Below are positions 53,510 through 63,007 of a stretch of DNA of 64,000 nt, piece after piece. The translations under genes were made by a program, and so were the position numbers. Numbering within the stretch: position 1 is the stretch's first letter; each line of letters starts with the position of its first letter. The notes under the pieces were generated by a model. The model made no database searches and was not told the origin of the DNA. It worked only from the letters and a program-made list of their open reading frames with translations. The DNA comes from Spirosoma linguale DSM 74 (GTDB taxonomy: Bacteria; Bacteroidota; Bacteroidia; Cytophagales; Spirosomataceae): positions 2,156,001 through 2,220,000 of the forward strand of contig CP001769.1 in the NCBI GenBank assembly GCA_000024525.1, given 5' to 3'.

Positions 53510-54289
53510 ATGATTGATTTTAGGAAGCAAACGGTGCTAATCACCGGGGCCGGACAAGGTATTGGTTTCGCCATTGCGCGGGCGCTGGTTCGGCAGGGAG
53601 CTAATGTGGTGCTCAATGATTATGACGAAACGCTGGCCAAAACGGCAGTCGATGCCATTCTGAACGAGGAGCAGTCCGCATCGCCGGGGCACTGCATTGC
53701 CTGCCCCGGCGATGCCTCCGATGTTACATTTATTCAACGACTGGTCGATACAACCGTCAGCGCATTCGGAGGTGTGGATATTGCCATTGCCAATGCGGGC
53801 ATTACCATTTTTGGAGACATTTTTACGACTACGCCCGATGCGTTTCAAAAAATAGTTGACCTTAATTTACGGGGTAGCTTTTTTCTGGCACAGCTTTCTG
53901 CCAAACAGATGCGAGAGCAGGGACGGGGGGGGAGTGTACTGTTTATGTCATCGGTGGTGGGGCATCAGGCGCATCCCGGTCTGCCGGTCTACAGCATGAC
54001 TAAAGCGGGTCTGGAAATGCTGGCGAAGCAACTGGTTATCGACTTTTCGCCCCTGGGTATCACCGTCAACGCTATCGCCCCTGGCGCAACGCTTACTGAA
54101 AGAACGCTCGACGACCCAACCTACATTCCAATCTGGTCACGTATTACCCCGATGGGCCGCCCCGCTACGGTAGATGACATTACCAATGCGGCCTTATTTC
54201 TGGTATCGCCCGCATCCCGGCACATCACCGGCCAGAGCCTGGTGGTCGATGGTGGCTGGACAAGCATCAGCCCACCTCCGGTGGAGTAG
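53510..54289 (+). CDS. SDR-family oxidoreductase
   Basis: 259 residues with a classical SDR Rossmann fold: TGAGQGIGFAIA near residue 11, NAGIT near 98, and the catalytic YSMTKAG near 164 with Ser (MSSVVGH) upstream. The C-terminal block HITGQSLVVDGGWTS is typical of glucose 1-dehydrogenase-like sugar SDRs. Proximity to the PQQ dehydrogenase and sugar-acid dehydratase suggests a role in sugar oxidation, but the substrate is unproven. Confidence 0.88.
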   Translation: MIDFRKQTVLITGAGQGIGFAIARALVRQGANVVLNDYDETLAKTAVDAILNEEQSASPGHCIACPGDASDVTFIQRLVDTTVSAFGGVDIAIANAGITIFGDIFTTTPDAFQKIVDLNLRGSFFLAQLSAKQMREQGRGGSVLFMSSVVGHQAHPGLPVYSMTKAGLEMLAKQLVIDFSPLGITVNAIAPGATLTERTLDDPTYIPIWSRITPMGRPATVDDITNAALFLVSPASRHITGQSLVVDGGWTSISPPPVE

Positions 54290-54416
54290 TGGAGTTGTTG
54301 ATTGGTAAAGTAGTTGATTAGTGGAGTGGTAGAGCAGTAAATTGGTGAAGTGGGTTGGTTGTAATCTACATCACTACTTCCTGCTCCACCACATCACCAT
54401 TCCACTACTTCACTTC
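54286..54416. repeat. Purine-rich inverted repeat between convergent genes
   Basis: The left arm is made of short units (TAGTGGAGTTGTTGA, TTAGTGGAGTGGTAGAG, TTGGTGAAGTGG), and the right arm from 54371 is the pyrimidine complement (ACTACTTCCTGCTCCACC). Both flanking stop codons (SDR TAG 54287-54289, transporter TGA 54410-54412) lie inside it. Same architecture as 691-780, 13438-13565, 24611-24685 and 31729-31887, but a different unit sequence. Confidence 0.65.
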
Positions 54417-55330
54417 CTTCCCAATGTAATCAGCACTACGCCGACCAGGGCTATGGCTGCACCCAGAAACGACTGGCTTGAGAAAACTTCGCCCGCGAAG
54501 GTCGTGCCCAGTAACATGGCTACCACCGGGTTGACAAAGGCGTACGTTGACAGCAGTTGTGGACTGGCATTGCGGGCCAGCCAGGAGTAGGATGAGAAGC
54601 CGATGATGCTACCGAAAATGACCAGGTAGATCATGGAGTAGATGGCTTTGGGGGGGGCATGAAAAATACTAAATAGGGTAACCGGTTCCAGTGCCAAACT
54701 AACCGGTAGCAGAACGAGGCCACCGAGTATCATCTGGATTCCGCTCGAAATGGTCGCGGAGGGAAGAGACAGGCGGGGTGTTAGCAACGTGCCAACCGCC
54801 CACGAAAAATTACCGAGTGCTACCAGGGCAAAGCCAATTAATTTGGCGTCGATCCCGCTTGTCGTCTGCATCTTATCGGGTTTGACCAGCAGGAAAATCC
54901 CGACCAGCCCAATGGCAAGTCCGGCGAGGGCCATGTTGCTGGGACGTTTGCGGCCAAATGATACCCAGTTGAGAGAAAGCAGGAAAACCGGCAGCAGACC
55001 ACCCAGCAAAGCCGCCATGCTACTCGGTATGTACTGAATACCCATTGACAGGCAGCCATTAGCAATGCTCAGGAGCAGGACCCCGATTATGGCGGAGGAT
55101 TTCCATTCGGCCAGGGTGGGACGGGGCGTACCCGTCAGGCGTGCATATCCGTAAAGAATTGATCCCGATACCAGATAACGCGCCGAAATCATGTACAAAG
55201 GGGGCATCCGTTCAGTCATAAAGTGAATGAACATGTAGGTTGATCCCCACAGGATATAAACAGAAATTAAATTTGCCCAGAGAGTAACACGATTCGGGTT
55301 GGTAGATACGGGAGAACTAACGGCTTGCAT
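54410..55330 (-). CDS. EamA/DMT-family exporter
   Basis: 306 residues with ten membrane helices arranged as two EamA repeats (about 15-145 and 160-300). Conserved blocks YILWGSTYMFIHF, ARYLVSGSILYGYA and the second repeat's FVNPVVAMLLGTTFAGE. Members export amino acids or metabolites; the substrate is unknown. Converges on the SDR gene with both stops in one inverted repeat. Confidence 0.88.
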   Translation of the reverse strand: MQAVSSPVSTNPNRVTLWANLISVYILWGSTYMFIHFMTERMPPLYMISARYLVSGSILYGYARLTGTPRPTLAEWKSSAIIGVLLLSIANGCLSMGIQYIPSSMAALLGGLLPVFLLSLNWVSFGRKRPSNMALAGLAIGLVGIFLLVKPDKMQTTSGIDAKLIGFALVALGNFSWAVGTLLTPRLSLPSATISSGIQMILGGLVLLPVSLALEPVTLFSIFHAPPKAIYSMIYLVIFGSIIGFSSYSWLARNASPQLLSTYAFVNPVVAMLLGTTFAGEVFSSQSFLGAAIALVGVVLITLGRK

Positions 55331-55450
55331 GCGAACAGAGACTGATAAAGGTTGGTAACACCAACAGGCTCATTTTCTATCCGTTAGATGATTGATTTTT
55401 TATACTTTCTAAAACCCGTCCTATTATATCCTGTCAGAGTTTCAAGCGAT

Positions 55451-56881
55451 TCAATAGGTCACCTGCGTGTTATTCGCTTCCAACTGCCTGATCTGGCTGG
55501 CGTAAGGACTACTCATCGCTTCATCTCCGAACAGTGGATTGCTCCCCAGATACACTTTTTTCAGATTCCTCAGCAGAATGAGGGCCGTTGGAAATTCCCG
55601 TAGGTTGTTATTATTGAAGCCCACTTCTTCCAGCGCAGAAAGTGAGCCAACTGTACCAGGTACGACATTGAACCAGTTAAAACCAAGATCGAGGACCCTC
55701 AGCCGCTGTAACCGGCCAAATTCGTTGGGAAGCTGGCTAATACGGTTATGATGGGCGAAAAGTACCTGCAACCGGCGCAAGTGGGCCAAAGATGGAGGCA
55801 AGGCATGTAAATCGTTATGGGCAACAGCCAGTTGCTCCAGTCGTTTCATGCGGCCGAGCTGACTGGGCAGTTCGGTGAGTTTGTTGTAGTACAAATCCAG
55901 CACCTTAACACGTTTCAGACGGCCGATGGTTTTGGGGAGCTGGGTCAATCCCGCACTATAGAGGTTAAGGTCGGTTAAGCGACGCATTCGCTTCAGGGTT
56001 TTGACGTCGATACCTGCCAGTTTATTATTTCCCATCCACAGGCTCTCCAGGCGACGGTTTTGCCGGACAGATGGCGGAATGCGTGTGAGTCGGTTGCCTT
56101 GCAGATTCAATGAAACAAGGTGCTTGTTGCGAGTAATGAACACGCTGTCATTTGGTATCGAATTGTACAAAACACTGAGTCGTTTCAGGGTTGGAATATC
56201 GGCGGTCAGGCGGGCAGGTAACTCATGGAGGCCGTTTTTTGATAGATCCAGTTCCTCCAATTTTGGGAATCGGTATATAACTTCCGGAATGTTTGTTAGG
56301 TCTAACTGATTAAAGGCCAGCATGGTTACCGTATCCGGGCGAGTTGTTTGTTCAGCTGCTTCCAGCGTACTGATAACACCCGTTCCTTTGCGGACGGTGC
56401 GTTTCTGCTGCACATTGCCCAGTATCGTCATGCCACCCCACCGAAAACCAGCCGGGGTTTTTATCGGAAATGGATGTTGGCCATACCATTCGGCCATGAG
56501 TTGGAGAAGCTGAAATTCCTGCTGATCCGTTAAGTCCGTGCCGGAGAAATCACAAAATACCCGGTCGTAACTTCCATCCGGCCGAATGAATTCCTGGGTT
56601 TGAATCATGATACCCGGCTTGGGTAATCGTTTTTTATTCCGTTCGATAAAGGTGAAAAACTGCTGTTGTCCGGCGTGCAGCGTATCCATAAACATCTTTC
56701 CGTGCCGTTCAAAAACAGCTTTCTCGCCCGCTTTTTGAGGAAAGGCAGGCGGGTATTTTTTGTTCAGCTCCGCTACGGAAAGGTGTAGGCGCGTGGTATC
56801 GCGAAGTAAAACAATCCGGTCCTGCGCTAAACCCGGTAACGCCAGTAACCCGAAAAGAACGAACAGAAGACCATTTTTCAT
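55451..56881 (-). CDS. Secreted leucine-rich-repeat protein
   Basis: 476 residues with a signal peptide (LFVLFGLLALPGLAQ). The N-terminal ~190 residues have no recognized domain; residues about 200-460 form roughly eleven LRRs of 23 residues (LKRLSVLYNSIPND, LVSLNLQGNRLTRIPP, LEQLAVAHNDLHALPP). The LRR type is the LxxLPxxLxxL bacterial one. No C-terminal sorting domain is seen. Probably an extracellular or periplasmic protein-binding scaffold. Confidence 0.85.
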   Translation of the reverse strand: MKNGLLFVLFGLLALPGLAQDRIVLLRDTTRLHLSVAELNKKYPPAFPQKAGEKAVFERHGKMFMDTLHAGQQQFFTFIERNKKRLPKPGIMIQTQEFIRPDGSYDRVFCDFSGTDLTDQQEFQLLQLMAEWYGQHPFPIKTPAGFRWGGMTILGNVQQKRTVRKGTGVISTLEAAEQTTRPDTVTMLAFNQLDLTNIPEVIYRFPKLEELDLSKNGLHELPARLTADIPTLKRLSVLYNSIPNDSVFITRNKHLVSLNLQGNRLTRIPPSVRQNRRLESLWMGNNKLAGIDVKTLKRMRRLTDLNLYSAGLTQLPKTIGRLKRVKVLDLYYNKLTELPSQLGRMKRLEQLAVAHNDLHALPPSLAHLRRLQVLFAHHNRISQLPNEFGRLQRLRVLDLGFNWFNVVPGTVGSLSALEEVGFNNNNLREFPTALILLRNLKKVYLGSNPLFGDEAMSSPYASQIRQLEANNTQVTY

Positions 56882-56936
56882 GATGAACGTGTTTTTTAGG
56901 TAAATAACGATAAATATAGTTAAATAGCCTAAAAGA

Positions 56937-57082
56937 GAACCGGGATTTTAACCAGATTTGAAATATTTTCAGGATTACTACCTATTGGCTCTGCACAGCT
57001 CCACCTTATTAGTTAGAGCAACTATGCTATTTGTAAGGGAGCAATCTTGAAAATCCTTTAAATCTTATTAAAATCCCGGTTC
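56937..57082. repeat. Long imperfect inverted repeat, M16-LRR gap
   Basis: Outer arms 56937-56951 and 57068-57082 are a 15-bp perfect pair (GAACCGGGATTTTAA). A second pairing inside it (AGATTTGAAATATTTTCAGG with AATCTTGAAAATCC, about 19 of 23 bases) makes a ~40-bp stem. Begins four bases after the M16 stop in the minus direction and may terminate that gene. Confidence 0.6.
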
Positions 57083-57085
57083 AGG

Positions 57086-59890
57086 TTAATTTTTCGCTCC
57101 GCCACTTACCGATGAAGCGGGCTGTTTATCAGCGGTTTTCTTAGCAGCCTTCGCAAAATCGCCCGCTTTGATGATGGAGATTTTCGATGGGTCGATGTGT
57201 TTTTTCATAGCGGCATTGACCTGCTCGGGTGTCAGGCTTTCCATTTTCTTCTCGAAATCGGCATCCCAATTCATTGTCCGATTCAGGTACAGGTAGTTGT
57301 TGAGAGTACCGACCAGCGAAGGGTCCTGCGCCCGCGACACCATCCGTGATTGCAGATAACCTGAACGAGCGGCTTGTATTTCTTCGGCGGTAAAGCCTTC
57401 TTTCACTACTTTGTCCATCTCCTCACGAAAGGCTTTTTCCAGCCGTTCGGCATTCTCGGGGTTGTAGATGGCATAGGTCATGAACATTCCCGTTTTGTCG
57501 AGTGGGTTGGCTGATAATTGCGAGCCAACGCCATAGCTGATACCCTCTTTCTGCCGGATACGAACGGCCAGCCGGGAGTTCAGGAAGCCACCGCCCAGCA
57601 TGTAGTTGCCCAGCATAAGCGCCGGATAGTCTGGGTCATCGTCGCGCAACGGGATGTTAACACCGGCTACCATAAAGGCATTGGCTTTATCGGGCGCTTC
57701 GATGCTTTGCGGGGTTGGCTTAATATCATTAAACGGGGTCACCAACCGGCTGAACGGCTTTTTGGCTTTCCAGGTACCTAGCTCATCCGTAACCACTTTC
57801 CGAACGGGCGTCTCCTCAAAATCGCCTACTACGGCCAGCGTTGCATTCTGGGCACCGTAGAAATCCTTGTGAAACTGTTTCAGGTCGTCCAGTTTCAGCG
57901 CGTTAACGTCGGCAACATCTTCATCGGGCGTTGAGGTATACCGAATATCCTCTTTGGGGTAAGGGTTCATCTGACGCTGGAACGCGGTGAACGCCAATGA
58001 TTGGGGCTCAGAGCGCTGGGCTTCAATCTGAGCCAGTTGTTCCTGCTTTAGCTTTTCGAACTCATTGGCGTCGAAAGCCGGGTGCTTGAGCATGTCGCTC
58101 ACCAGCCGAATAACAGCGGGGAGGTTTTCTTTGGTTGTTTTGATGCTTACGTTCACCTGGTTACCACCCCCAAACACACCCACCTGCGCCTTTAGTTTGT
58201 CCAGTTCGTCTTTAATCTGCTGGCGGCTGCGAGTCGTGGTGCCCCGGTCAAGCATCGACGCCGTGAACACCGAGATGGCACTCTTGTTCATCAGGCTTTT
58301 CTGATCGCCGTAGCGGAGTGTCAGGCGGGCGTTTACCTCGTTACCACGCGTCGTTTTCGGGAGCATGGCCAGCTCAATCGTATTGGGCTGCTCCAAACGG
58401 CGGGTACGGCCGTCGATGTTGGCGGGGGAGGGATCAAACGCTTCCCCTTGTGCTACCAGAGCCCGGCCTTTATAATCTTTTACCATCGCCATAATGTCGG
58501 GGGCCTGCGGAACCTCCACCCGGTCTGGGTTCTGCTCCGGAATGAACACACCAACGGTACGGTTCGAAGGTTTGAAATAATAGCTGGCCACACGCTTAAC
58601 ATCGGCCGGGGTTACTTTTTCGAGGGCATCCCGGTAGAGGAAACCAAGCCGCCAGTCGCCCGTTGCAATGTACTCGCTCAACGCAAGTCCCACGCGTTCG
58701 GCGCTTTTGAAGCTCAACTCCAGGTCTTTCAGGATCTTGACCTTAGCGCGGTCGATTTCTTCTTTCGACGGGGTTTTGATGGCAACCGAATCGAGCGTCG
58801 ACAGCAGGGCGTTTTTGGCATCATCCAGTGATTTGTCTTTCAACATCTCGGCGGCAAAGTACACGTAGCCGGGGTCTTTAGTCGTGAATGAGTAGCCGTA
58901 TTGCTGCGAGGCTTTCTTGGTTTCGATCAGGGCTTTATAGAGTCGGCCCGATGGCTCGTTGGTGAGCAGTTCCGTTACCACGTCCATTGTCGGATAGTCG
59001 GGGTGGGAGCCGGGCATGATGTGGTACAGCGCCGATACTACTTTGGTATCGCCGACGCGCCGGAGCGTTACCATCCGTTCGCCATCCTGGGTAGGCTCCT
59101 GGCTATAGGTAGGCTGAAGTACACGCGCCGGACGTGGAATAGCGCCAAAATATTGATTGATCATCGCGAGGGTTTTCGGCTCGTCGATTTTACCGGCTAC
59201 GACCAGCACGGCGTTGTCGGGCTGGTAGAACTTCTTATAAAAAGCCTGAAGATTGCCGATGGGCACCTTCTCAATATCGGAGCGGTTGCCGATGGTCGAG
59301 TTACCGTAGTTGTGCCAGAGGTAAGCTGATGAGACAACCCGCTCATTCAGTACATTCTGGGGCGAGTTCTCACCCATTTCAAACTCATTCCGAACGACGG
59401 AGAACTCGGTTGCGAGGTCTTCCTTTTTGATGAACGAGTTCACCATCCGGTCTGATTCCAGGTCGAGCGCCCACTTGAGGTTCTCGTCCGTAGCGGCAAA
59501 GGTTTCGAAATAGTTGGTACGGTCGAGCCAGGTGGTACCGTTGGGCCGGGCTCCGTGTGAGGTCAGCTCCCCGGGAATGTTCGTGTGCTTTGTCGACCCT
59601 TTAAATACCATGTGCTCCAGCAGGTGGGCCATTCCGGTTTCCCCCAGGCCTTCGTGCCGCGAGCCTACTAAATAGGTAATGTTTACCGTGATGGTGGGTT
59701 TCGAGGGGTCGGGGAAGAGCAGGACCTTCAACCCATTCTTGAGGTTGTATTCCGTGATGCCTTCTACGGAAGCACCTTTTGTTACGCCTTCGGGCAACGC
59801 TGCGGGTTTATCCTGAGCCGTTGAAAGTGTCAGGTTACTTATGAACCAGGCAGCGGCCAACAAACCTCTTTTGGTAAGGTTGCTTGTCAT
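57086..59890 (-). CDS. M16-family zinc metalloprotease (paralogue 1)
   Basis: 934 residues with a signal peptide (LLAAAWFISNLTLSTAQ). Two M16 halves: the active half has the inverted zinc motif HLLEHMVFKG near residue 88 with downstream Glu (SVVRNEFEMGE); the second half (about 490 on) lacks a metal site and has the R/Y-type block seen in M16 C-halves. Periplasmic or surface oligopeptidase of the pitrilysin/PqqL type. Shares a near-identical C-terminal tail (DKQPASSVSGGAKN) with the next gene, a tandem duplicate. Confidence 0.92.
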   Translation of the reverse strand: MTSNLTKRGLLAAAWFISNLTLSTAQDKPAALPEGVTKGASVEGITEYNLKNGLKVLLFPDPSKPTITVNITYLVGSRHEGLGETGMAHLLEHMVFKGSTKHTNIPGELTSHGARPNGTTWLDRTNYFETFAATDENLKWALDLESDRMVNSFIKKEDLATEFSVVRNEFEMGENSPQNVLNERVVSSAYLWHNYGNSTIGNRSDIEKVPIGNLQAFYKKFYQPDNAVLVVAGKIDEPKTLAMINQYFGAIPRPARVLQPTYSQEPTQDGERMVTLRRVGDTKVVSALYHIMPGSHPDYPTMDVVTELLTNEPSGRLYKALIETKKASQQYGYSFTTKDPGYVYFAAEMLKDKSLDDAKNALLSTLDSVAIKTPSKEEIDRAKVKILKDLELSFKSAERVGLALSEYIATGDWRLGFLYRDALEKVTPADVKRVASYYFKPSNRTVGVFIPEQNPDRVEVPQAPDIMAMVKDYKGRALVAQGEAFDPSPANIDGRTRRLEQPNTIELAMLPKTTRGNEVNARLTLRYGDQKSLMNKSAISVFTASMLDRGTTTRSRQQIKDELDKLKAQVGVFGGGNQVNVSIKTTKENLPAVIRLVSDMLKHPAFDANEFEKLKQEQLAQIEAQRSEPQSLAFTAFQRQMNPYPKEDIRYTSTPDEDVADVNALKLDDLKQFHKDFYGAQNATLAVVGDFEETPVRKVVTDELGTWKAKKPFSRLVTPFNDIKPTPQSIEAPDKANAFMVAGVNIPLRDDDPDYPALMLGNYMLGGGFLNSRLAVRIRQKEGISYGVGSQLSANPLDKTGMFMTYAIYNPENAERLEKAFREEMDKVVKEGFTAEEIQAARSGYLQSRMVSRAQDPSLVGTLNNYLYLNRTMNWDADFEKKMESLTPEQVNAAMKKHIDPSKISIIKAGDFAKAAKKTADKQPASSVSGGAKN

Positions 59891-59984
59891 AAATATACAG
59901 TTAGTTAGGAACTTGGAACTAATCGTATAGTTACATACAGACAAAATGATAATCAACAGATTTTACAGTGGGTTAACAAAATTT

Positions 59985-60019
59985 AGGATAAGCGGTCAGG
60001 ATGTTGAACCGCTTATCCT
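59985..60019 (-). terminator. Terminator of the second M16 gene
   Basis: 12-bp perfect stem (59985-59996 with 60008-60019) with an 11-nt loop, followed in the minus direction by an A/T-rich run. Confidence 0.75.
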
Positions 60020-60037
60020 TATTGTTGTAAACGGTAA

Positions 60038-62887
60038 TTAGTTTTTCGCTCCACCACTCACCGACGAGGCTGGCTGCTTATCCGCAACTTTTTTCGCGGC
60101 TTTCTCAAAATCTCCCGCTTTTACCATCGTAAGCTTCGCATAGTCGAGGTATTTTTTCAGCGCGGCATTGATCTGTTCGGGCGTCAGGGCTTCGAGTTTC
60201 TTGTCGAAACTGGCATCGTAGGCAAAAGTACGGCCTTCATTTCGTGTCAGGTACTGTGCCCACTTTCTGGCAAGCGACCCATCCTGCGAACGATCCAGCT
60301 GTCTTTCCTGAAGCATGGCCGATTTAGCGGCTCTAACTTCATCGGCAGTGACGCCATCCTTTACGAGCTTCTGAACCTCTTCCCGAAAGGCGTTATCAAA
60401 TTTTTCGCCGTTCTCCGGATTATAGATTGCATAGGATCCGAAGTTGCCAACACGGTCGTTGTCATCAGCATATACGTACGAACCAACGCCGTAGCTGAGG
60501 CCGTCTTTTACCCGTATACGCGTAGCCAGCCGCGAGTTGAGCATGCCTTCGCCCAAAATGTAATTGGCCATGGCCATAGCCGGATATTCGGGGTCATCGT
60601 CGCGAAGGGCAAACTGCAGACCGCCCGCAAAAACGGCACTCGTTTTGTCGTTCGTCTGAATGGTTTGCGTCTGGGGCTTCAGGTCGGCAAAGAGTGTTTG
60701 TGGTATGCGCGTGAAGGGTTTGGCCGATTTCCAGCTACCCAGGTCGTCTTTGATAAGCTTCCGCACGGCTGCTTCGTCAAACGCCCCAACAACGGCTACC
60801 GTCGCGTTGTTGGCTCCATAAAAGTTTTTGTAGAAAGCGGTTATATCGGCCAGCGTTACTTTATTGATAGCGTCGATTTCCTCGTCGAACGTCATGGTGT
60901 AGAACGGATGCCCTTTGGGGTACGGCTCGGTCAAGCGACTCAGGGTTTTCCAGGCAATGGCTTGTGGTTCCTGTTTCTGTGACTCAACCTGCGCCAGCGC
61001 TTCCTGTTTTACCTTGTCCAGTTCCGCCTGGGGGAAGGTCGGGTTCTTCAGGAAATCCGTAACAATCTTCATCACGGCGGCTAATTTATCTTTTTCGGCT
61101 TCGATCTGTACCGTGGCCGACTGGCCGGAGCCATAGACATACGCCCGTGCGTTTAGTTTATCCAACTGATCTTTAATTTGCTGATAGGAGCGTGTTTTCG
61201 TACCTCGTTCCAGCATTTGAGCCGTAAAACGGGCCGCAGTCGATTGATTTGTCAGACTTTTTTCATCGCCGTAGCGAAGGCGTATTTGCATGTTCACCGA
61301 ATTGCCGCGTGTACTTTTTGGCAATAAGGCATATTTCAGCCCGTTGGCTTCCGATCCGCGTTTGGTACGGGCGTCGATGTTAGCTGGCGATACGTCGAAG
61401 GCTTCTCCCGATGCAACTGCGGCTTCTCCTTTATAGTCTTTTACCAGAGCCGCTACGTTGGGGGCCTCGGGCACCTCGGCGCGGTCGGGTTTCTGTTCGG
61501 GAATAAACACGCCTACCGTCCGGTTCGATGGTTTGAAGTAGGCGGCTGCTACCCGTTGAACGTCGGCTGGTTGTACCTTACGGAGGGCATCGCGGTACAG
61601 GAAAACCAGTCGCCAGTCGCCCGTAGCAATCCATTCGCTCAGTTGCAGACCCAGGCGGTCGGTGTTCTTGAAGAGCAAGTCGATGTCCTTCAGCAGTTTG
61701 GTTTTCGCCCGATCAACTTCTTCGGCCGTTGGTGCTTTTTTGCTTACCTCATCGAGCGTAGCCAGCATAACCGTCCGGGCGGAGTCGAGAGACTGATCTT
61801 TTCGAAGTTCAGCGTAAAAATAAGCGAAGCCGGGGTCGTGCAGAGCGGGTGTCCAGCCGTATTGAAAGGCCGCTTTCTTATTCTCGATAAGCGCCTTATA
61901 CAGTCGCCCGGATGGTTCGTTGGTGAGCACGTCCATTAGCACATCCATCACTGCGTAGTCGGGGTGTGATCCGGCGGGCGTATGGTAAGCGGCTGCTACG
62001 CCCTGTGTGTCGCCCACGCGCCGGAGGGTTGTCTGGCGTTCGCCGTCCTGAGTAGGCTCTACCGTGTACGGTTTAACTAACTGGCGGGTAGGACGGGCAA
62101 TGGGGCCAAAATACTGACTCACGAGATCGAGGGTTTTGGCTTCGTCGAACTTACCCGCTACCAGCAATACGGCATTATCGGGCTGGTAATATTTCTGATA
62201 AAAAGCTTTGAGACTTTCGATGGGCACCCGCTCAATATCTTCTTTTGAGCCAATGGTCGATTTGCCATAATTATGCCAGAGGTAAGCCGCCGACATTACC
62301 CGCTTTTCGAGCGTCCATTGGGGCGAGTTTTCGCCAATTTCAAATTCATTCCGAACGACGGTAAACTCCGTTTCGAGGTCTTTTTTGTCGATGAAACTAT
62401 TCACCATCCGATCCGATTCGAGGTCGAGCGCCCATTTCAGATTCTCGTCGGTGGCCGAAAAGGTTTCGAAATAGTTAGTGCGGTCGTACCAGGTCGTGCC
62501 GTTGGGCCAGGTGCCGTGTTCGGTTAGCTCCTGCATAATGTTTTTGTGCTTTGGCGAACCCTTGAATACCATGTGTTCCAGCAAGTGCGCCATACCGGTT
62601 TCGCCCAAGCCTTCGTGCCGGGAGCCGACCAGATAGGTGATGTTTACGGTAACGGTGGGCTTGGATGGGTCCGGGAAAAGCAGGACACGCAGGCCGTTCT
62701 TGAGTTGATACTCGGTAATGCCTTCGACCGAAGCCGTTTTGGTGATGCCTTCGGGAAGTTTCGCCGACGTGGAGGCTGTTTGTGCATTCGTGAGGGTTGT
62801 GCTGCCCAGAAGCAGCGTAGCGGTGAGCAGTTGCAGGTGGTACCGCACAGAGGGGAACCAACCCGTTTGGGTAGGCGTGTTTTTCAT
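60038..62887 (-). CDS. M16-family zinc metalloprotease (paralogue 2)
   Basis: 949 residues with a signal peptide (LQLLTATLLLGSTTLTNAQ). Zinc motif HLLEHMVFKG and downstream TVVRNEFEIGE match paralogue 1, as do the approach to the active site (VTVNITYLVGSRHEGLGETG) and the second inactive half. ATG 62887 is preferred over the longer frame, which adds 22 residues ahead of the signal. The two genes are 147 bp apart, and both upstream regions carry CGTATAGTTACA, suggesting the promoter was duplicated too. Confidence 0.92.
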   Translation of the reverse strand: MKNTPTQTGWFPSVRYHLQLLTATLLLGSTTLTNAQTASTSAKLPEGITKTASVEGITEYQLKNGLRVLLFPDPSKPTVTVNITYLVGSRHEGLGETGMAHLLEHMVFKGSPKHKNIMQELTEHGTWPNGTTWYDRTNYFETFSATDENLKWALDLESDRMVNSFIDKKDLETEFTVVRNEFEIGENSPQWTLEKRVMSAAYLWHNYGKSTIGSKEDIERVPIESLKAFYQKYYQPDNAVLLVAGKFDEAKTLDLVSQYFGPIARPTRQLVKPYTVEPTQDGERQTTLRRVGDTQGVAAAYHTPAGSHPDYAVMDVLMDVLTNEPSGRLYKALIENKKAAFQYGWTPALHDPGFAYFYAELRKDQSLDSARTVMLATLDEVSKKAPTAEEVDRAKTKLLKDIDLLFKNTDRLGLQLSEWIATGDWRLVFLYRDALRKVQPADVQRVAAAYFKPSNRTVGVFIPEQKPDRAEVPEAPNVAALVKDYKGEAAVASGEAFDVSPANIDARTKRGSEANGLKYALLPKSTRGNSVNMQIRLRYGDEKSLTNQSTAARFTAQMLERGTKTRSYQQIKDQLDKLNARAYVYGSGQSATVQIEAEKDKLAAVMKIVTDFLKNPTFPQAELDKVKQEALAQVESQKQEPQAIAWKTLSRLTEPYPKGHPFYTMTFDEEIDAINKVTLADITAFYKNFYGANNATVAVVGAFDEAAVRKLIKDDLGSWKSAKPFTRIPQTLFADLKPQTQTIQTNDKTSAVFAGGLQFALRDDDPEYPAMAMANYILGEGMLNSRLATRIRVKDGLSYGVGSYVYADDNDRVGNFGSYAIYNPENGEKFDNAFREEVQKLVKDGVTADEVRAAKSAMLQERQLDRSQDGSLARKWAQYLTRNEGRTFAYDASFDKKLEALTPEQINAALKKYLDYAKLTMVKAGDFEKAAKKVADKQPASSVSGGAKN

Positions 62888-62936
62888 ACGGATAGAATAA
62901 AGAGGGTGAAGGTTACTTATCCGTATAGTTACAAAT

Positions 62937-62959
62937 AAACCCTTGATAAGCAAGGGTTT
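62937..62959 (-). terminator. Terminator of the LytTR regulator gene
   Basis: 9-bp perfect stem (AAACCCTTG 62937-62945 with CAAGGGTTT 62951-62959), 5-nt loop, and TTATTTG following in the minus direction. Separates the two-component genes from the M16 pair. Confidence 0.7.
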
Positions 62960-63007
62960 TTAGACTTTTTAACAGTTTGGCTGCCAGTCTGTTGCTGCCG
63001 ATGTTGC

